Source: Candidatus Omnitrophota bacterium
GTDB taxonomy: Bacteria; Hinthialibacterota; Hinthialibacteria; OLB16
Assembly (NCBI GenBank): GCA_020632575.1
Contig: JACKFH010000009.1
Location: forward strand, 62,001-126,000
Reading direction: 5' to 3'
DNA length: 64,000 nucleotides
The translations under genes were made by a program, and so were the position numbers. Positions 54,074 through 62,444 of the stretch are shown piece by piece (the stretch's first letter is position 1; each line of letters begins with the position of its first letter). The notes under the pieces are model-generated. The model ran no database searches. It was not told the origin of the DNA and was given only the letters and a program-made list of their open reading frames with translations.

Positions 54074-54079
54074 ATCCCC

Positions 54080-54213
54080 TCACTCCGCGCCCTCCACCAG
54101 CGCGATCTCCTGATGCATCGAAAGCAGGCTTTCCACCAACTCCACCACCGGGTCATGCCGCGCTTTGTCCGAGGGGTCGATGAAGTCGATGACGTGGACG
54201 TGTGGAAAAGGTT
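54080..54213 (-). pseudogene. C-terminal remnant of a restriction-modification-like protein (1)
   Basis: Minus-strand coding reading PHVHVIDFIDPSDKARHDPV, then VELVESLLSMHQ and EIALVEGAE before the stop at 54080-54082. DFIDPSDKARHD..VELV..LL.MH is typical of the extreme C-terminus of type IIG/Eco57I-like and TaqI-like specificity proteins. The frame runs back to about 54260, but no upstream domains exist, so only the tail remains. Confidence 0.6.
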
Positions 54214-54408
54214 CTAGTGAGATTCTGTGGGAATTGACTTCGAGCGATTGGACAATTTCCGGACATCCTCAGGGGTGACTCGTTGGCCGATGGCTTCATG
54301 CTTGGGGGTCTTCAGCCGTTCGATGAGCCGCTCGATGTCATGACCGCATTCCTCGCTGATTTGACGGCGAGCTTCATAGATTTCTTCAAGGATCGGGTCT
54401 TTCATCAC
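54214..54408 (-). CDS. Small antitoxin-like protein of unknown family
   Basis: 64 residues, MKDPILEEIYEARRQISEEC, GHDIERLIERLKTPKHEA, then a basic tail. The layout DPILEEI...R...ECGHDI..L is frequent in small proteins near toxin genes, but no partner gene is present. Start ATG 54408 or 54405. It partly overlaps the frame of the restriction-enzyme remnant. Confidence 0.5.
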   Translation of the reverse strand: MMKDPILEEIYEARRQISEECGHDIERLIERLKTPKHEAIGQRVTPEDVRKLSNRSKSIPTESH

Positions 54409-54544
54409 TCTTCTCCAAATCCGATGACCGGGAGTTCTTGTTTAGTGTACCGCACAGTCCAATCGGTGTCATTCCGACGTGAGGAGGAATCTGTCGGGAG
54501 GACAAAACTTTAAATGAACGATCGAAGTGATTCGGTGCGATCCA

Positions 54545-54606
54545 CGCCGCCACGGAATCAATTCCGAGGCTACACACATCGAAGTCCGTTGAAACGGACT
54601 CGGATA
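54545..54606 (+). repeat. Hairpin repeat (plus-strand copy of 24138-24200)
   Basis: CGGAAT-CA-ATTCCG followed by GTCCGTT-GA-AACGGAC, with GGCTACnCA between. These are the same modules in the same order as the minus strand at 24138-24200. Confidence 0.65.
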
Positions 54607-54634
54607 GATCGAGGTGGTAGGGCTCGGTGCTCGC

Positions 54635-54686
54635 GCGGAGTTGTACTCCGTGCGAAAGATTCGTGGAGGAGTTCCACTCCTCGGAC
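54635..54686 (+). repeat. Hairpin repeat beside a restriction-enzyme remnant, copy 2
   Basis: CTCGCGCGGAGTTGTACTCC then GAGGAGTTCCACTCCTC; copy of 54016-54073. Confidence 0.7.
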
Positions 54687-54694
54687 CGCAGCCC

Positions 54695-54812
54695 TCACCC
54701 CGCCCCCTCCACCAGCGCGATCTCCATATCGGTGAGGCCATAGAGTTCATACACGATGGAATCGATCTCGCGGTCGGCGGCGTCGATCCTCCTTTCGAGG
54801 ATTTCGCTGAAT
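54695..54812 (-). pseudogene. C-terminal remnant of a restriction-modification-like protein (2)
   Basis: Reads RFSEILERRIDAADREIDSI, VYELYGLTDMEIALVEGAG, then the stop at 54695-54697. R(I)DA.D.EID..VYELYGLT..EI is a hallmark C-terminus of type IIG, Eco57I and PglX-like N6-adenine methyltransferases. No catalytic domains precede it. Both remnants end in EIALVEGA and are followed by the same hairpin repeat. Confidence 0.65.
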
Positions 54813-54974
54813 CGTGGCTCCCGCCTCGATCCCCACCCCCGCGGATTCCCATCCGCTGTCTTTCAGCGTGTGCTTTAAGCCCTTCGTTTGGATCAGGAGG
54901 GAGAAACCTGTCGGGAACTGTCTGATGCTGGAATGGCAGCCTTATAAGAAATCTGCCATAATTAAGGTAGAAAG

Positions 54975-55154
54975 ATGAAAGTCAGAGCAAAACACACGAA
55001 ATCGTTCGAAACGAAGGAAAAAGGGAACCTTGAATACACTGGATCCGGTGTCGAAAAGGAGCGAGAGGCAGATGAGGATATCCGTGCCGGTCGGGTGAAG
55101 AGTTTTGATAATGTCGAGGATCTCATCAAAGACCTGAACAATGACCGGGATTGA
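54975..55154 (+). CDS. Small antitoxin-like protein
   Basis: 59 residues from ATG 54975: MKVRAKHTKSFETKEKGNLE, then EADEDIRAGRVKSFDNVEDL and IKDLNNDRD. The pattern EDI.AGRVK.FDNVEDLI.DL is typical of the C-terminal toxin-binding part of RelB/Phd-type antitoxins. No toxin gene follows; the next gene is an exported protein. It is either an orphan antitoxin or a truncated module. Confidence 0.45.
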   Translation: MKVRAKHTKSFETKEKGNLEYTGSGVEKEREADEDIRAGRVKSFDNVEDLIKDLNNDRD

Positions 55155-55215
55155 CCCAGTCGATGAGGCCCGGATGAATTCTTAGTCTTTTAGCGAATCT
55201 AACAAGCAATGTGTT

Positions 55216-56544
55216 ATGGACCAGATAATGGGTAGACATATGAATTCGTTCTTATTCGCCGCTATCGTCCTCCTTTCCGCAAATGATTCCGGGGCTGTGG
55301 GTTCCTCGATTGGCGAGGATGAAACCAGTCCGCAACTTTCCGTGACCATTTCTTGCGATGTGGTTGACCCAAAGGTAGGAGACGAGATCCCGATTATCTT
55401 TGAGATCAAAAACGAGGGAGAGAGTCATTGTGATTTGTGGTACCGGGGAAGGGGGCGAGATGGTCGCTGTCGCCAGTTCAAATTGTCCGCGGTTGACGAA
55501 GGCGGGGAAGTGGTAGCCGACCCGCGGGCAGATCGACAAATTTTCATAGCCGGCGGTGGTGGCGGTATCGATGTTTCCTTAGACCCGGACGAGTCTTTCA
55601 GAGAAACAATCGCTCTCAATAGATGGGCGCTCCTTACTCACCCCGGCGTGTATCAGGTTACAGGAACCTTTTATGCTCGGGGTCCGTACCCCACAAACGT
55701 TTCCGTGACAGCTGTCACCGCAACAACCGAAATAGAAATTCTCCCACGGAGCAATGACGAAATGGCGTCTTATATCGGAGAATTGAGCAACCTACTTCCC
55801 AAAAATGACTACGAAAACGTTCCTTTCTCAGTTGTTCAGAAACTCATGTATACATGCGACCGTCGCGCGGCGCTCCCATTAATCGAGGTCTTTTATCGAT
55901 CCGATGCGGCAAGATATTGGGCTGTAGAAGCCTTTCAATACTACTTGCCCAAAGATCGAGAAACTGACCAAGCATTACTGGAAGCCGCAATGGAGCGTGG
56001 ATTGGCGAAAGGCATGTTTTCAACTTTGAGGGAGCGAGGTTTTACCTGTGAACAGATCAAGCCATTAATCGAGGCGTCGTTAGCGATTGATCACCCCAAC
56101 GCATGGCCAGAGGGGGCCTTAGCGGCACAGATATGCGCGGATGACTGCTTCACAGAGCGACTCATCGCCATAGCAACCGACCCCACGAGTTATGCCAGAA
56201 AGCAGGCCATCGCGGCGTTGGCAAAGAATCGCACAGATGATTCGGTTGCCGCTCTAAAAGGACTTCTTGAAGAACCGGAATCCCCACAGATGAGTGGTAT
56301 GTCAATCCGCCAGTGGACCGAGCAGACGATCCGACGGGCATATAGGAGTCGAGGGATTTCCGAGGGAAGGCCTTTAGAAACAGAAGATTTTGACGCATGC
56401 CTTCAGAAGGAAACGGATTATGAGGCGGAGGAGACCTGGGAAACCTCCCCGGTATTGTCACAAGAAGAAATTCAGAAGCGTCGGGAATTGATCGAGCGCT
56501 ACTCTCGGTACATCCAACGAAGGCAGGGATCAGGTAAAAAATGA
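55216..56544 (+). CDS. Exported protein with Ig-like and HEAT-like parts
   Basis: 442 residues from ATG 55216; ATG 55240 is also possible. The signal peptide is FLFAAIVLLSANDSGAVG. The N-terminal half is a beta-sandwich (PKVGDEIPIIFEIKNEGESH ... RETIALNRWALLTHPGVYQV) like those found in secreted phosphatases. The C-terminal half is all-helical with HEAT-like pairs (DPTSYARKQAIAALAKNRTD, SVAALKGLLEEPESP). No family name recognised. It is a single gene between the antitoxin-like ORF and trxB. Confidence 0.6.
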   Translation: MDQIMGRHMNSFLFAAIVLLSANDSGAVGSSIGEDETSPQLSVTISCDVVDPKVGDEIPIIFEIKNEGESHCDLWYRGRGRDGRCRQFKLSAVDEGGEVVADPRADRQIFIAGGGGGIDVSLDPDESFRETIALNRWALLTHPGVYQVTGTFYARGPYPTNVSVTAVTATTEIEILPRSNDEMASYIGELSNLLPKNDYENVPFSVVQKLMYTCDRRAALPLIEVFYRSDAARYWAVEAFQYYLPKDRETDQALLEAAMERGLAKGMFSTLRERGFTCEQIKPLIEASLAIDHPNAWPEGALAAQICADDCFTERLIAIATDPTSYARKQAIAALAKNRTDDSVAALKGLLEEPESPQMSGMSIRQWTEQTIRRAYRSRGISEGRPLETEDFDACLQKETDYEAEETWETSPVLSQEEIQKRRELIERYSRYIQRRQGSGKK

Positions 56545-56672
56545 CGGACCAGTAATTCTCCATGTTCACCCCCACCGTAACCCCTAAGCAACTTCTCACG
56601 TTCCCTCTTTCCCACTACAATGCCCGACTCCAATTGGCGGCAGGATATTTCAACGAGGGAGTTTTTTCATAA

Positions 56673-57641
56673 ATGACTGAAAAAGTGATGATTTTAGGTT
56701 CCGGGCCAGCGGGGTGGACCGCTGCGATTTACGCCGCGAGGGCCAACCTCGACCCCGTGGTTCTCGAGGGCGGGCATGTCCAAGGCGACCTTCCCGGTGG
56801 GCAGCTTATGTTCACCACCGAAGTGGAAAACTATCCCGGTTTCCCCGAGGGTGTGGATGGTCAAGAGATGATGATGGCCTTTAAGAAACAGGCCCAACGA
56901 TTCGATGTCCGGATCGAGGAGTACACCGGCGCCGAATCGGTCGATCTCTCCCAGCGCCCCTTCAAAGTCAAGGATTCCCAGGGCAAGGAATGGGAGACCC
57001 ATGCCCTCATCATCTCCACCGGCGCCTCCGCCAACTGGCTCAATTTGGAGAGCGAGCAATACTTCCGCACTCGCGGTCTCGGAGTCACCGCCTGCGCCAC
57101 CTGCGATGGGGCGTTCCCTCGTTACCGCGACAAACCCATCGCCATCATCGGCGGCGGCGACTCGGCCATGGAGGAGGCCACCTTCATGACCAAATTCTCC
57201 AACCCGGTTTACATCGTCCACCGTCGTGATGAACTCCGCGCCAGCAAGATCATGCAGGAGCGAGCGCTCAAGAACGAAAAGATCAAAGTGCTCTGGAACT
57301 CCACCGTTGAGGAGGTCCTCGGCGATGACGAGAAGGGCGTGACCGGCATGCGCCTGCGGAACACCCACACCGACCAGGTGAACGATGTCGAGATCGCGGG
57401 ATTCTTCCTCGCCATTGGTCACACCCCGAACACAGCCTTCCTCAATGGCCAACTCGAGACCGATGACAAGGGGTACCTTGTCCTGACCAAACCGCATGGC
57501 ACGCAAACCAGCGTGGAGGGTGTCTTCGCCGGCGGCGATGTCGCGGACAGCACCTACCGTCAAGCGATCACCGCTGCGGGCATGGGATGCAAGGCGGCGA
57601 TCGACGCCGAACGCTGGCTGGCCGAGCAAGGGATCGAGTGA
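56673..57641 (+). CDS. trxB: Thioredoxin reductase
   Basis: NADPH-dependent flavoenzyme reducing thioredoxin. FAD loop: VMILGSGPAGWTAAIYAARA at the N-terminus. The redox-active disulfide is Cys141-Ala-Thr-Cys144 in ACATCDGAFPRY; NADPH loop AIIGGGDSAMEEATF; GVFAGGDVADSTYRQAITAA binds the flavin at the C-terminus. 322 residues, normal length. Confidence 0.96.
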   Translation: MTEKVMILGSGPAGWTAAIYAARANLDPVVLEGGHVQGDLPGGQLMFTTEVENYPGFPEGVDGQEMMMAFKKQAQRFDVRIEEYTGAESVDLSQRPFKVKDSQGKEWETHALIISTGASANWLNLESEQYFRTRGLGVTACATCDGAFPRYRDKPIAIIGGGDSAMEEATFMTKFSNPVYIVHRRDELRASKIMQERALKNEKIKVLWNSTVEEVLGDDEKGVTGMRLRNTHTDQVNDVEIAGFFLAIGHTPNTAFLNGQLETDDKGYLVLTKPHGTQTSVEGVFAGGDVADSTYRQAITAAGMGCKAAIDAERWLAEQGIE

Positions 57642-57694
57642 AGCCCATCCGGAGACAACCGGGAAGAATCGACTGATTCAACGAGAAAGATGAA

Positions 57695-59815
57695 ATGCCT
57701 CAGAACCGATCACGGCAAGAGCGAACCGTGGTCGGTTTTTGGTTGGTAGTCGGAACTCTCCTCCTCACCTACTTCTACATCCAACCGGGATGGCCGAGGA
57801 TGGGTGATGGGCATGGCGCTCTCTCACAAACCTTCCTCTTTCGCGACTCTGTGCTAAATGGGGAATGGCCGAGTTGGTCATTCTTCTGGTATGGCGGCTG
57901 GTCCTTCACCCGGGCCTACGGCCCCCTCTTTTCCGCCCCATCGGGTCTGCTCGACCTGGTCCTACACAACCCCAAGCGCTCGGTGGTGCTGGTCTTTCTC
58001 GTCTGGCATTGGGTGGCGCTCATCGCGTCGTATTTCTGTGCTCGGAGTCTGGGAGTGGGGCGATACGGAGCCGTCGCTGGAGCCCTTGTCTATGCCTTCT
58101 GCGGTCAATTCTCGCAGACTGTGTTGCGGTACGGAAGTTTTAACCTCTCACTCTTCTATGCGCTCGCCCCTGTCACTCTCTTCTTACTAGCCAAATCGCA
58201 GTCTGGAGAGGAAAGGTGCAATCGCTTCCTCATTCTTGCGTCCATGTCTCAGGCCCTCTCTCTTCTTAATCACGCTGAATTGGGACTCTATTCGCTTGTG
58301 GGAAACACCCTTCTTCTATTACTCCATGGTTTGATGGCGGACCGGCGCGCGATCAGCCGATTGGGGATGCGTCTTCTCGCCTTCACCTTTCTCTCGGTTT
58401 TGCTTTCGTCTTTCTATCTCATCCAATTTTACGTGACCGCGCGCTCAACGCTTCTCGGATTGGAGCCCGCTCATCTCTTCAGTGACTTGAGCCCGAACTT
58501 GGGCGGGTGGGCGGCTCTTTTCTCAACCGACTATTCGGGCGATCACCCATGGTCGATTCAATATGTGGGCTGGGTTGGTGCAATCATCGCTCTATTGGGA
58601 ATCGGCTATTCGTTGAAGACCAGGAACCGATGGGGAATGGTCTTTTTTGTCTTCCTCGTACTCGGCTTTTCGGCGGCCATTCTGTTGTCGCGTCTTCGTA
58701 TCCTCCATTTCTTCGTTCTTCCTTTCGCCATGCTAGCCGGATTCGGAGTCGATGGGTTGGTGACCAAGATTTCCTCGGTTGGAAAGAAACGAGGGAAGGG
58801 GTGGCCTGGCTGGGCGTTGATTTCGATCGTCGCCCTTCTCACACTTACCGACCAGGTCCGCCTCCTACCCCGTGGGCAGTACGAATACCTCCCAACAGTC
58901 GGCTATTTCGAATCGCCCGAGACCGTGGACTATTTCGAGAAATCGAGATCGCAAGAAGGAACCTTCGGTCGGACTCTCCAAATCCGGTCTTCGCTCGAGG
59001 CATCCTCCTGGTCGGATATGGAGCCCCTTGTCACAGGTCTCCCAACTCTGGCTGGCGGGAACCATGAGACCGCGCCCAAATCCTGGCCCTACACCGCCGC
59101 GCTCATCGAGGGATTGGTGGATGAGGTCTCAGGGGAAACGACGAACCTTCCCCTGGAGGACCTCTGCCTGCTCGCCGGTGTTCGATTTCTCGCCCATCCC
59201 ACCGAAGCCCGAGGACGAATCGATTTCGGATCGAGCATCCCCGCAAGCGAGAGGTATCAATGTTTCGAGATGAACCGCTACTCTCCCATCGTCGCGTCCT
59301 CGACGTATACGATTCTCAAAAGAGATTTTTCGCTGGACGAAATCGCCGGCTCGGTGGCTTGGCGATCGTCCCTCCTCCCAACCTCACCCCTTGCGGAGAT
59401 CGCGAACACTCTCAACCTGGATCGCAACAGACTCGTTTGCGACCGTTTACTCTTCCGAGAGAAACCCACACAACCCATCGATGAGATCGCTAACGCTCCT
59501 ATTGATCTGACCTTCACTCGTGAAGCGGTGTCACACACACGAGCCCACATCGAATTCGAGTGTTTCGCCCCCTGTTACCTCCGTCTCGCCTACCCCCACG
59601 ACCCCCGCTTACAGGTGATGCTTGATGGGGAACCGGTGGAAACCGTCCCCACCGCCATGCATTTGACCGGACTTGCCTGTCCGACCATTGGACAGCATCA
59701 TCTGGAGATCCGAGCGGTTTATCTTCCCATCGAAAGAATTGGCTGGGGATTAAGCGCCATCGCCTGGGTTGGCTGTCTCGGCTTTGTTGGTTGGTCCGGC
59801 AGGAAAGAAACATGA
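57695..59815 (+). CDS. Large multi-pass membrane protein (YfhO / mannosyltransferase-like)
   Basis: 706 residues. About ten membrane helices in the first 390 residues, then an extracytoplasmic globular region of about 270 residues and a last helix (IGWGLSAIAWVGCLGFVGWS). The first loop contains MGDGHGALSQTFLFRDSVLN and GEWPSWSFFWYGGWSFT, a pattern seen in YfhO-like and GT-C glycosyltransferases, with acidic residues after TM1 that could be catalytic. Function unknown. The stop overlaps the next gene by 4 nt (ATGA). Confidence 0.65.
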   Translation: MPQNRSRQERTVVGFWLVVGTLLLTYFYIQPGWPRMGDGHGALSQTFLFRDSVLNGEWPSWSFFWYGGWSFTRAYGPLFSAPSGLLDLVLHNPKRSVVLVFLVWHWVALIASYFCARSLGVGRYGAVAGALVYAFCGQFSQTVLRYGSFNLSLFYALAPVTLFLLAKSQSGEERCNRFLILASMSQALSLLNHAELGLYSLVGNTLLLLLHGLMADRRAISRLGMRLLAFTFLSVLLSSFYLIQFYVTARSTLLGLEPAHLFSDLSPNLGGWAALFSTDYSGDHPWSIQYVGWVGAIIALLGIGYSLKTRNRWGMVFFVFLVLGFSAAILLSRLRILHFFVLPFAMLAGFGVDGLVTKISSVGKKRGKGWPGWALISIVALLTLTDQVRLLPRGQYEYLPTVGYFESPETVDYFEKSRSQEGTFGRTLQIRSSLEASSWSDMEPLVTGLPTLAGGNHETAPKSWPYTAALIEGLVDEVSGETTNLPLEDLCLLAGVRFLAHPTEARGRIDFGSSIPASERYQCFEMNRYSPIVASSTYTILKRDFSLDEIAGSVAWRSSLLPTSPLAEIANTLNLDRNRLVCDRLLFREKPTQPIDEIANAPIDLTFTREAVSHTRAHIEFECFAPCYLRLAYPHDPRLQVMLDGEPVETVPTAMHLTGLACPTIGQHHLEIRAVYLPIERIGWGLSAIAWVGCLGFVGWSGRKET

Positions 59816-60525
59816 CAATGAAACCCGTCCTCTATATCCAACCCATCGGCTGTGAGGGACCCGGCCTGATTGAATCGACTCGCCCCGAGTTCGTTCCAAT
59901 CATGATGTGCCGCCCAGCGGTTGGACATCCCATTCCTCCGAACCCCATCGACTACTCCGCCATCGTTTGCCTTGGCGGACCGATGGGAGTTTACGAGACC
60001 GACAAACATCCCTGGATCGAGGACCTCATCTCCCTTGTGAGGGAGTCCATCCACAAAAGGGTCCCGTTCCTCGGAATCTGTTTCGGCTCCCAGATTCTCG
60101 CCGCCGCCGCCGGGGCGAAAGTCGAACCGACTGGGATCAAAGAGATCGGTTGGGAAAAGATTTATCTGACCGAGGAGGGGAGGGAAGACCCGCTTCTGGC
60201 CGGGTTTCCCCAAGAGATTGAGGTCTTCCACTGGCATGGCGACCGCTGGGAACTCCCCGAGGGCGCCACCCTTCTGGCTTCTTCCGAGAAATGCGATCAC
60301 CAGATTCTTCGACTAGGGGCCAAACACTTCGGCCTTCAATGCCACCTCGAAGTGATGCCTGAGGACCCACCCTGTTGGGCGCAAGCCTATTTGGATGAAC
60401 TCAATTCGTCGGAGAATGTCCCCACGCCAGAAGAAATCGCAACACAAACCACGGAATTTCACCCGAAACTCACCTCCCAGGCCAAGACAGTTTTTGACGC
60501 TTTCTGGGACTTGGCGGTTCGGTGA
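59812..60525 (+). CDS. Class I glutamine amidotransferase-like protein
   Basis: 237 residues from ATG 59812 (59818 also possible). The nucleophile Cys lies in PFLGICFGSQILAAAAGAKV. The oxyanion region is VCLGGPMGVYETDKHPWIED and the His is in FGLQCHLEV. It resembles GMP synthase-like stand-alone GATases (GuaA_1), which act on small molecules or in polyamine or glutathione degradation. The substrate is unknown. Translationally coupled to the upstream membrane protein. Confidence 0.85.
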   Translation: MTMKPVLYIQPIGCEGPGLIESTRPEFVPIMMCRPAVGHPIPPNPIDYSAIVCLGGPMGVYETDKHPWIEDLISLVRESIHKRVPFLGICFGSQILAAAAGAKVEPTGIKEIGWEKIYLTEEGREDPLLAGFPQEIEVFHWHGDRWELPEGATLLASSEKCDHQILRLGAKHFGLQCHLEVMPEDPPCWAQAYLDELNSSENVPTPEEIATQTTEFHPKLTSQAKTVFDAFWDLAVR

Positions 60526-60631
60526 GAGGATGTCAAGAATTTTTCCCTGAAACCCATTTTCAGGTGTATATTGCTCCGGATTAAGAGTATTGACCTCAAT
60601 CGATGCTCCCAGTAAGTTATCCAGTAGTTGT

Positions 60632-60716
60632 GCCGAGGTGGTGGAATTGGTAGACACGCACGCTTGAGGGGCGTGTGGGGCAACCCGTGCGAGTTCAAAT
60701 CTCGCTCTCGGCACCA
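60632..60716 (+). tRNA. tRNA-Leu (anticodon GAG)
   Basis: Acceptor GCCGAGG pairs with TCTCGGC (one G-T), discriminator A and encoded CCA (60714-60716). The D-arm is GTGGAATTGGTAGACAC; the anticodon stem CACGC/GCGTG holds the loop TTGAGGG, giving GAG for CUC/CUU. A long variable arm (TGGGGCAACCC) confirms the class II tRNA-Leu, and the T-arm contains GTTCAAATC. Confidence 0.97.
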
Positions 60717-60851
60717 TTCCTTTTTCTCCCAATCATTCCCAATCTGGAACTTGTTCTCAAACCACCTTCTCCCTTCGTAAGGAAATCCTTGGAAAAATGG
60801 TTTCTTGGCAAATCCTGATTCGTAAGAGGCGATTTACTTATCCCCAACTCC

Positions 60852-60881
60852 TTGACTATACCTTGACCATCAAGGTATCCT
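60852..60881 (+). promoter_or_regulatory. PadR promoter overlapped by a palindromic operator
   Basis: TTGACT (60852-60857), 18-nt spacer, TATCCT (60876-60881). The spacer contains the perfect inverted repeat ATACCTTGA-CCA-TCAAGGTAT (60858-60878), a good candidate autorepressor site for the PadR regulator encoded 25 nt downstream. Confidence 0.65.
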
Positions 60882-60905
60882 GGTAAAAGTCAGGGAGGGA
60901 ATGAA

Positions 60906-61241
60906 ATGAAATTCAGAAAAGAACTTCTGGGAGGGACCACAGGGACCTTGATCCTCTCCATCCTTTCACGCTCGCCAGCTCATGGGTACGAGATCGTCCG
61001 TGCCATCAACGAAGAATCGAGTGGCCTTCTCGAGTGGAAGGAAGCCACCATCTATCCCGCCCTTCACCGTTTAGAGAAGAGCGGCTACCTGAAAGGCCAT
61101 TGGCAAGAGATTCCGAATGGACGGAAACGGAGAGTCTATTCACTGACCTCCTCCGGCAAGAAGGCTCTGAACGACCAGTCCCGCGAATGGGAACAATATT
61201 CCTCGATCGTCAATCGAGTCCTGGGGGTGAATCATGTTTAA
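60906..61241 (+). CDS. PadR family transcriptional regulator
   Basis: 111 residues with a winged helix: LSRSPAHGYEIVRAINEESS, then LLEWKEATIYPALHRLEKSG, then GRKRRVYSLTSSGKKAL. These are the family's core. GGGAGGG precedes ATG 60906. It overlaps the next gene by 8 nt and has its own promoter with a palindrome, so it probably represses its own operon. The inducer is unknown. Confidence 0.9.
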   Translation: MKFRKELLGGTTGTLILSILSRSPAHGYEIVRAINEESSGLLEWKEATIYPALHRLEKSGYLKGHWQEIPNGRKRRVYSLTSSGKKALNDQSREWEQYSSIVNRVLGVNHV

Positions 61242-62220
61242 CATCGACAAACAAATCAAAAGCCATTTGCAAGCAACTCTTGGAAGGCGAGGTCGTGATC
61301 AGTTTTGGCGAGAGGAACTCGCCGACCATCTTCGTGAATCTTTCGAGCAATGCCTGGCTGAAACCTCCTCCGAGGATGAGGCTTGGCGACTAACGCTTGA
61401 GAGCGCCGGAGATGTCCGAGCGGTCGCAGATGAGTTGATGGACCTCCACAACCCGAGCGCGATCGATTGGCTCCTGAGAACCCTCGCTGTGGGAGCCGGG
61501 ATTTTGGTCTTTTTCTGGCTGACCGGATTCGTCGGTCTCATGGGTCTTATCGATTTCACCGCGGCCCTGTTCGTGCTGGGACCCGCGGCGGTGGGGGTGC
61601 TCCTCCTCAACTGGCCGGAATCGCCAACCACTTTGAGCGGAGCGTTCGCCAACTTGAAATCTCATCGTGTCGATTGGACATCGCTCCGACCCTACCTTCG
61701 AGTCGGATCGATTGCTGGAGTCATCGTGGGAACGGCAATGGCTCTTTGGAGAATCGATGACCCCTCAACCCTCGGTCCCGCATTGGCCCTCGCATTCATC
61801 TCGTGCCTTTATGGCCTCATCCTGACCACTTTCTCCTGGCCCTTCTTGGTGGGGATCTTCGGCGCGCTCCTGGTCAACTGGGGAATCCTCTTCGCCGCCT
61901 TCGGTTGGGAGCAAGGGTCTGCTGTTAAACACCAATCCGGCATTTTCCTTTACGCCGCGATAGGGACGGCTCTGACTTTGGTCGCTGCGTGGTTCTACTA
62001 CGGCCGACACGAATGGTTCAGTCGATTTCGCCAACTCCCGGTAATCGCTGTCATCGTCACCTCAATCCTTCTCCTGCAAAATCTTCAAGACCCGTCGCAA
62101 CTACGCACCATGTTGTTCGCAGTCTTTTCGCCGGTGTTGGTCTTGTATCCGTTGCAGTTGATGGTGGGTTTGGTTAGCCATTCCAGGGGAGCTGATAGGG
62201 TAAGAGTCCCCGGATCGTGA
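61234..62220 (+). CDS. PadR-associated membrane protein (HAAS/DUF1700-like N-terminus)
   Basis: 328 residues. The cytoplasmic N-terminus (LGRRGRDQFWREELADHLRE, SSEDEAWRLTLESAGDVRAV) resembles the HAAS/permease-prefix domain that often follows PadR genes. About seven membrane helices follow (ILVFFWLTGFVGLMGLI and onward). It may be the effector regulated by PadR, for example a stress-responsive membrane protein; the precise role is unknown. Confidence 0.65.
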   Translation: MFNIDKQIKSHLQATLGRRGRDQFWREELADHLRESFEQCLAETSSEDEAWRLTLESAGDVRAVADELMDLHNPSAIDWLLRTLAVGAGILVFFWLTGFVGLMGLIDFTAALFVLGPAAVGVLLLNWPESPTTLSGAFANLKSHRVDWTSLRPYLRVGSIAGVIVGTAMALWRIDDPSTLGPALALAFISCLYGLILTTFSWPFLVGIFGALLVNWGILFAAFGWEQGSAVKHQSGIFLYAAIGTALTLVAAWFYYGRHEWFSRFRQLPVIAVIVTSILLLQNLQDPSQLRTMLFAVFSPVLVLYPLQLMVGLVSHSRGADRVRVPGS

Positions 62221-62444
62221 ATCCTTCCCGTTCTTCACTTTCGTAGGATTCCTTGAGGGCCGCTCTTTCCGAGGAATTGACCCAATGACGAAGAATCGAC
62301 GGTTCTCTCTCGAAGGAAGGGATTCCTCCACAAGTTGCGCCAAGAAAGGATTCACGCCGCAGGTTCTTTCCCCATGATAAGCATCTAAAAGATCAAACCC
62401 GGCTCCCCTCCTCGGGAAGTCTGGCATTCGGTTATAGTCTCGAC

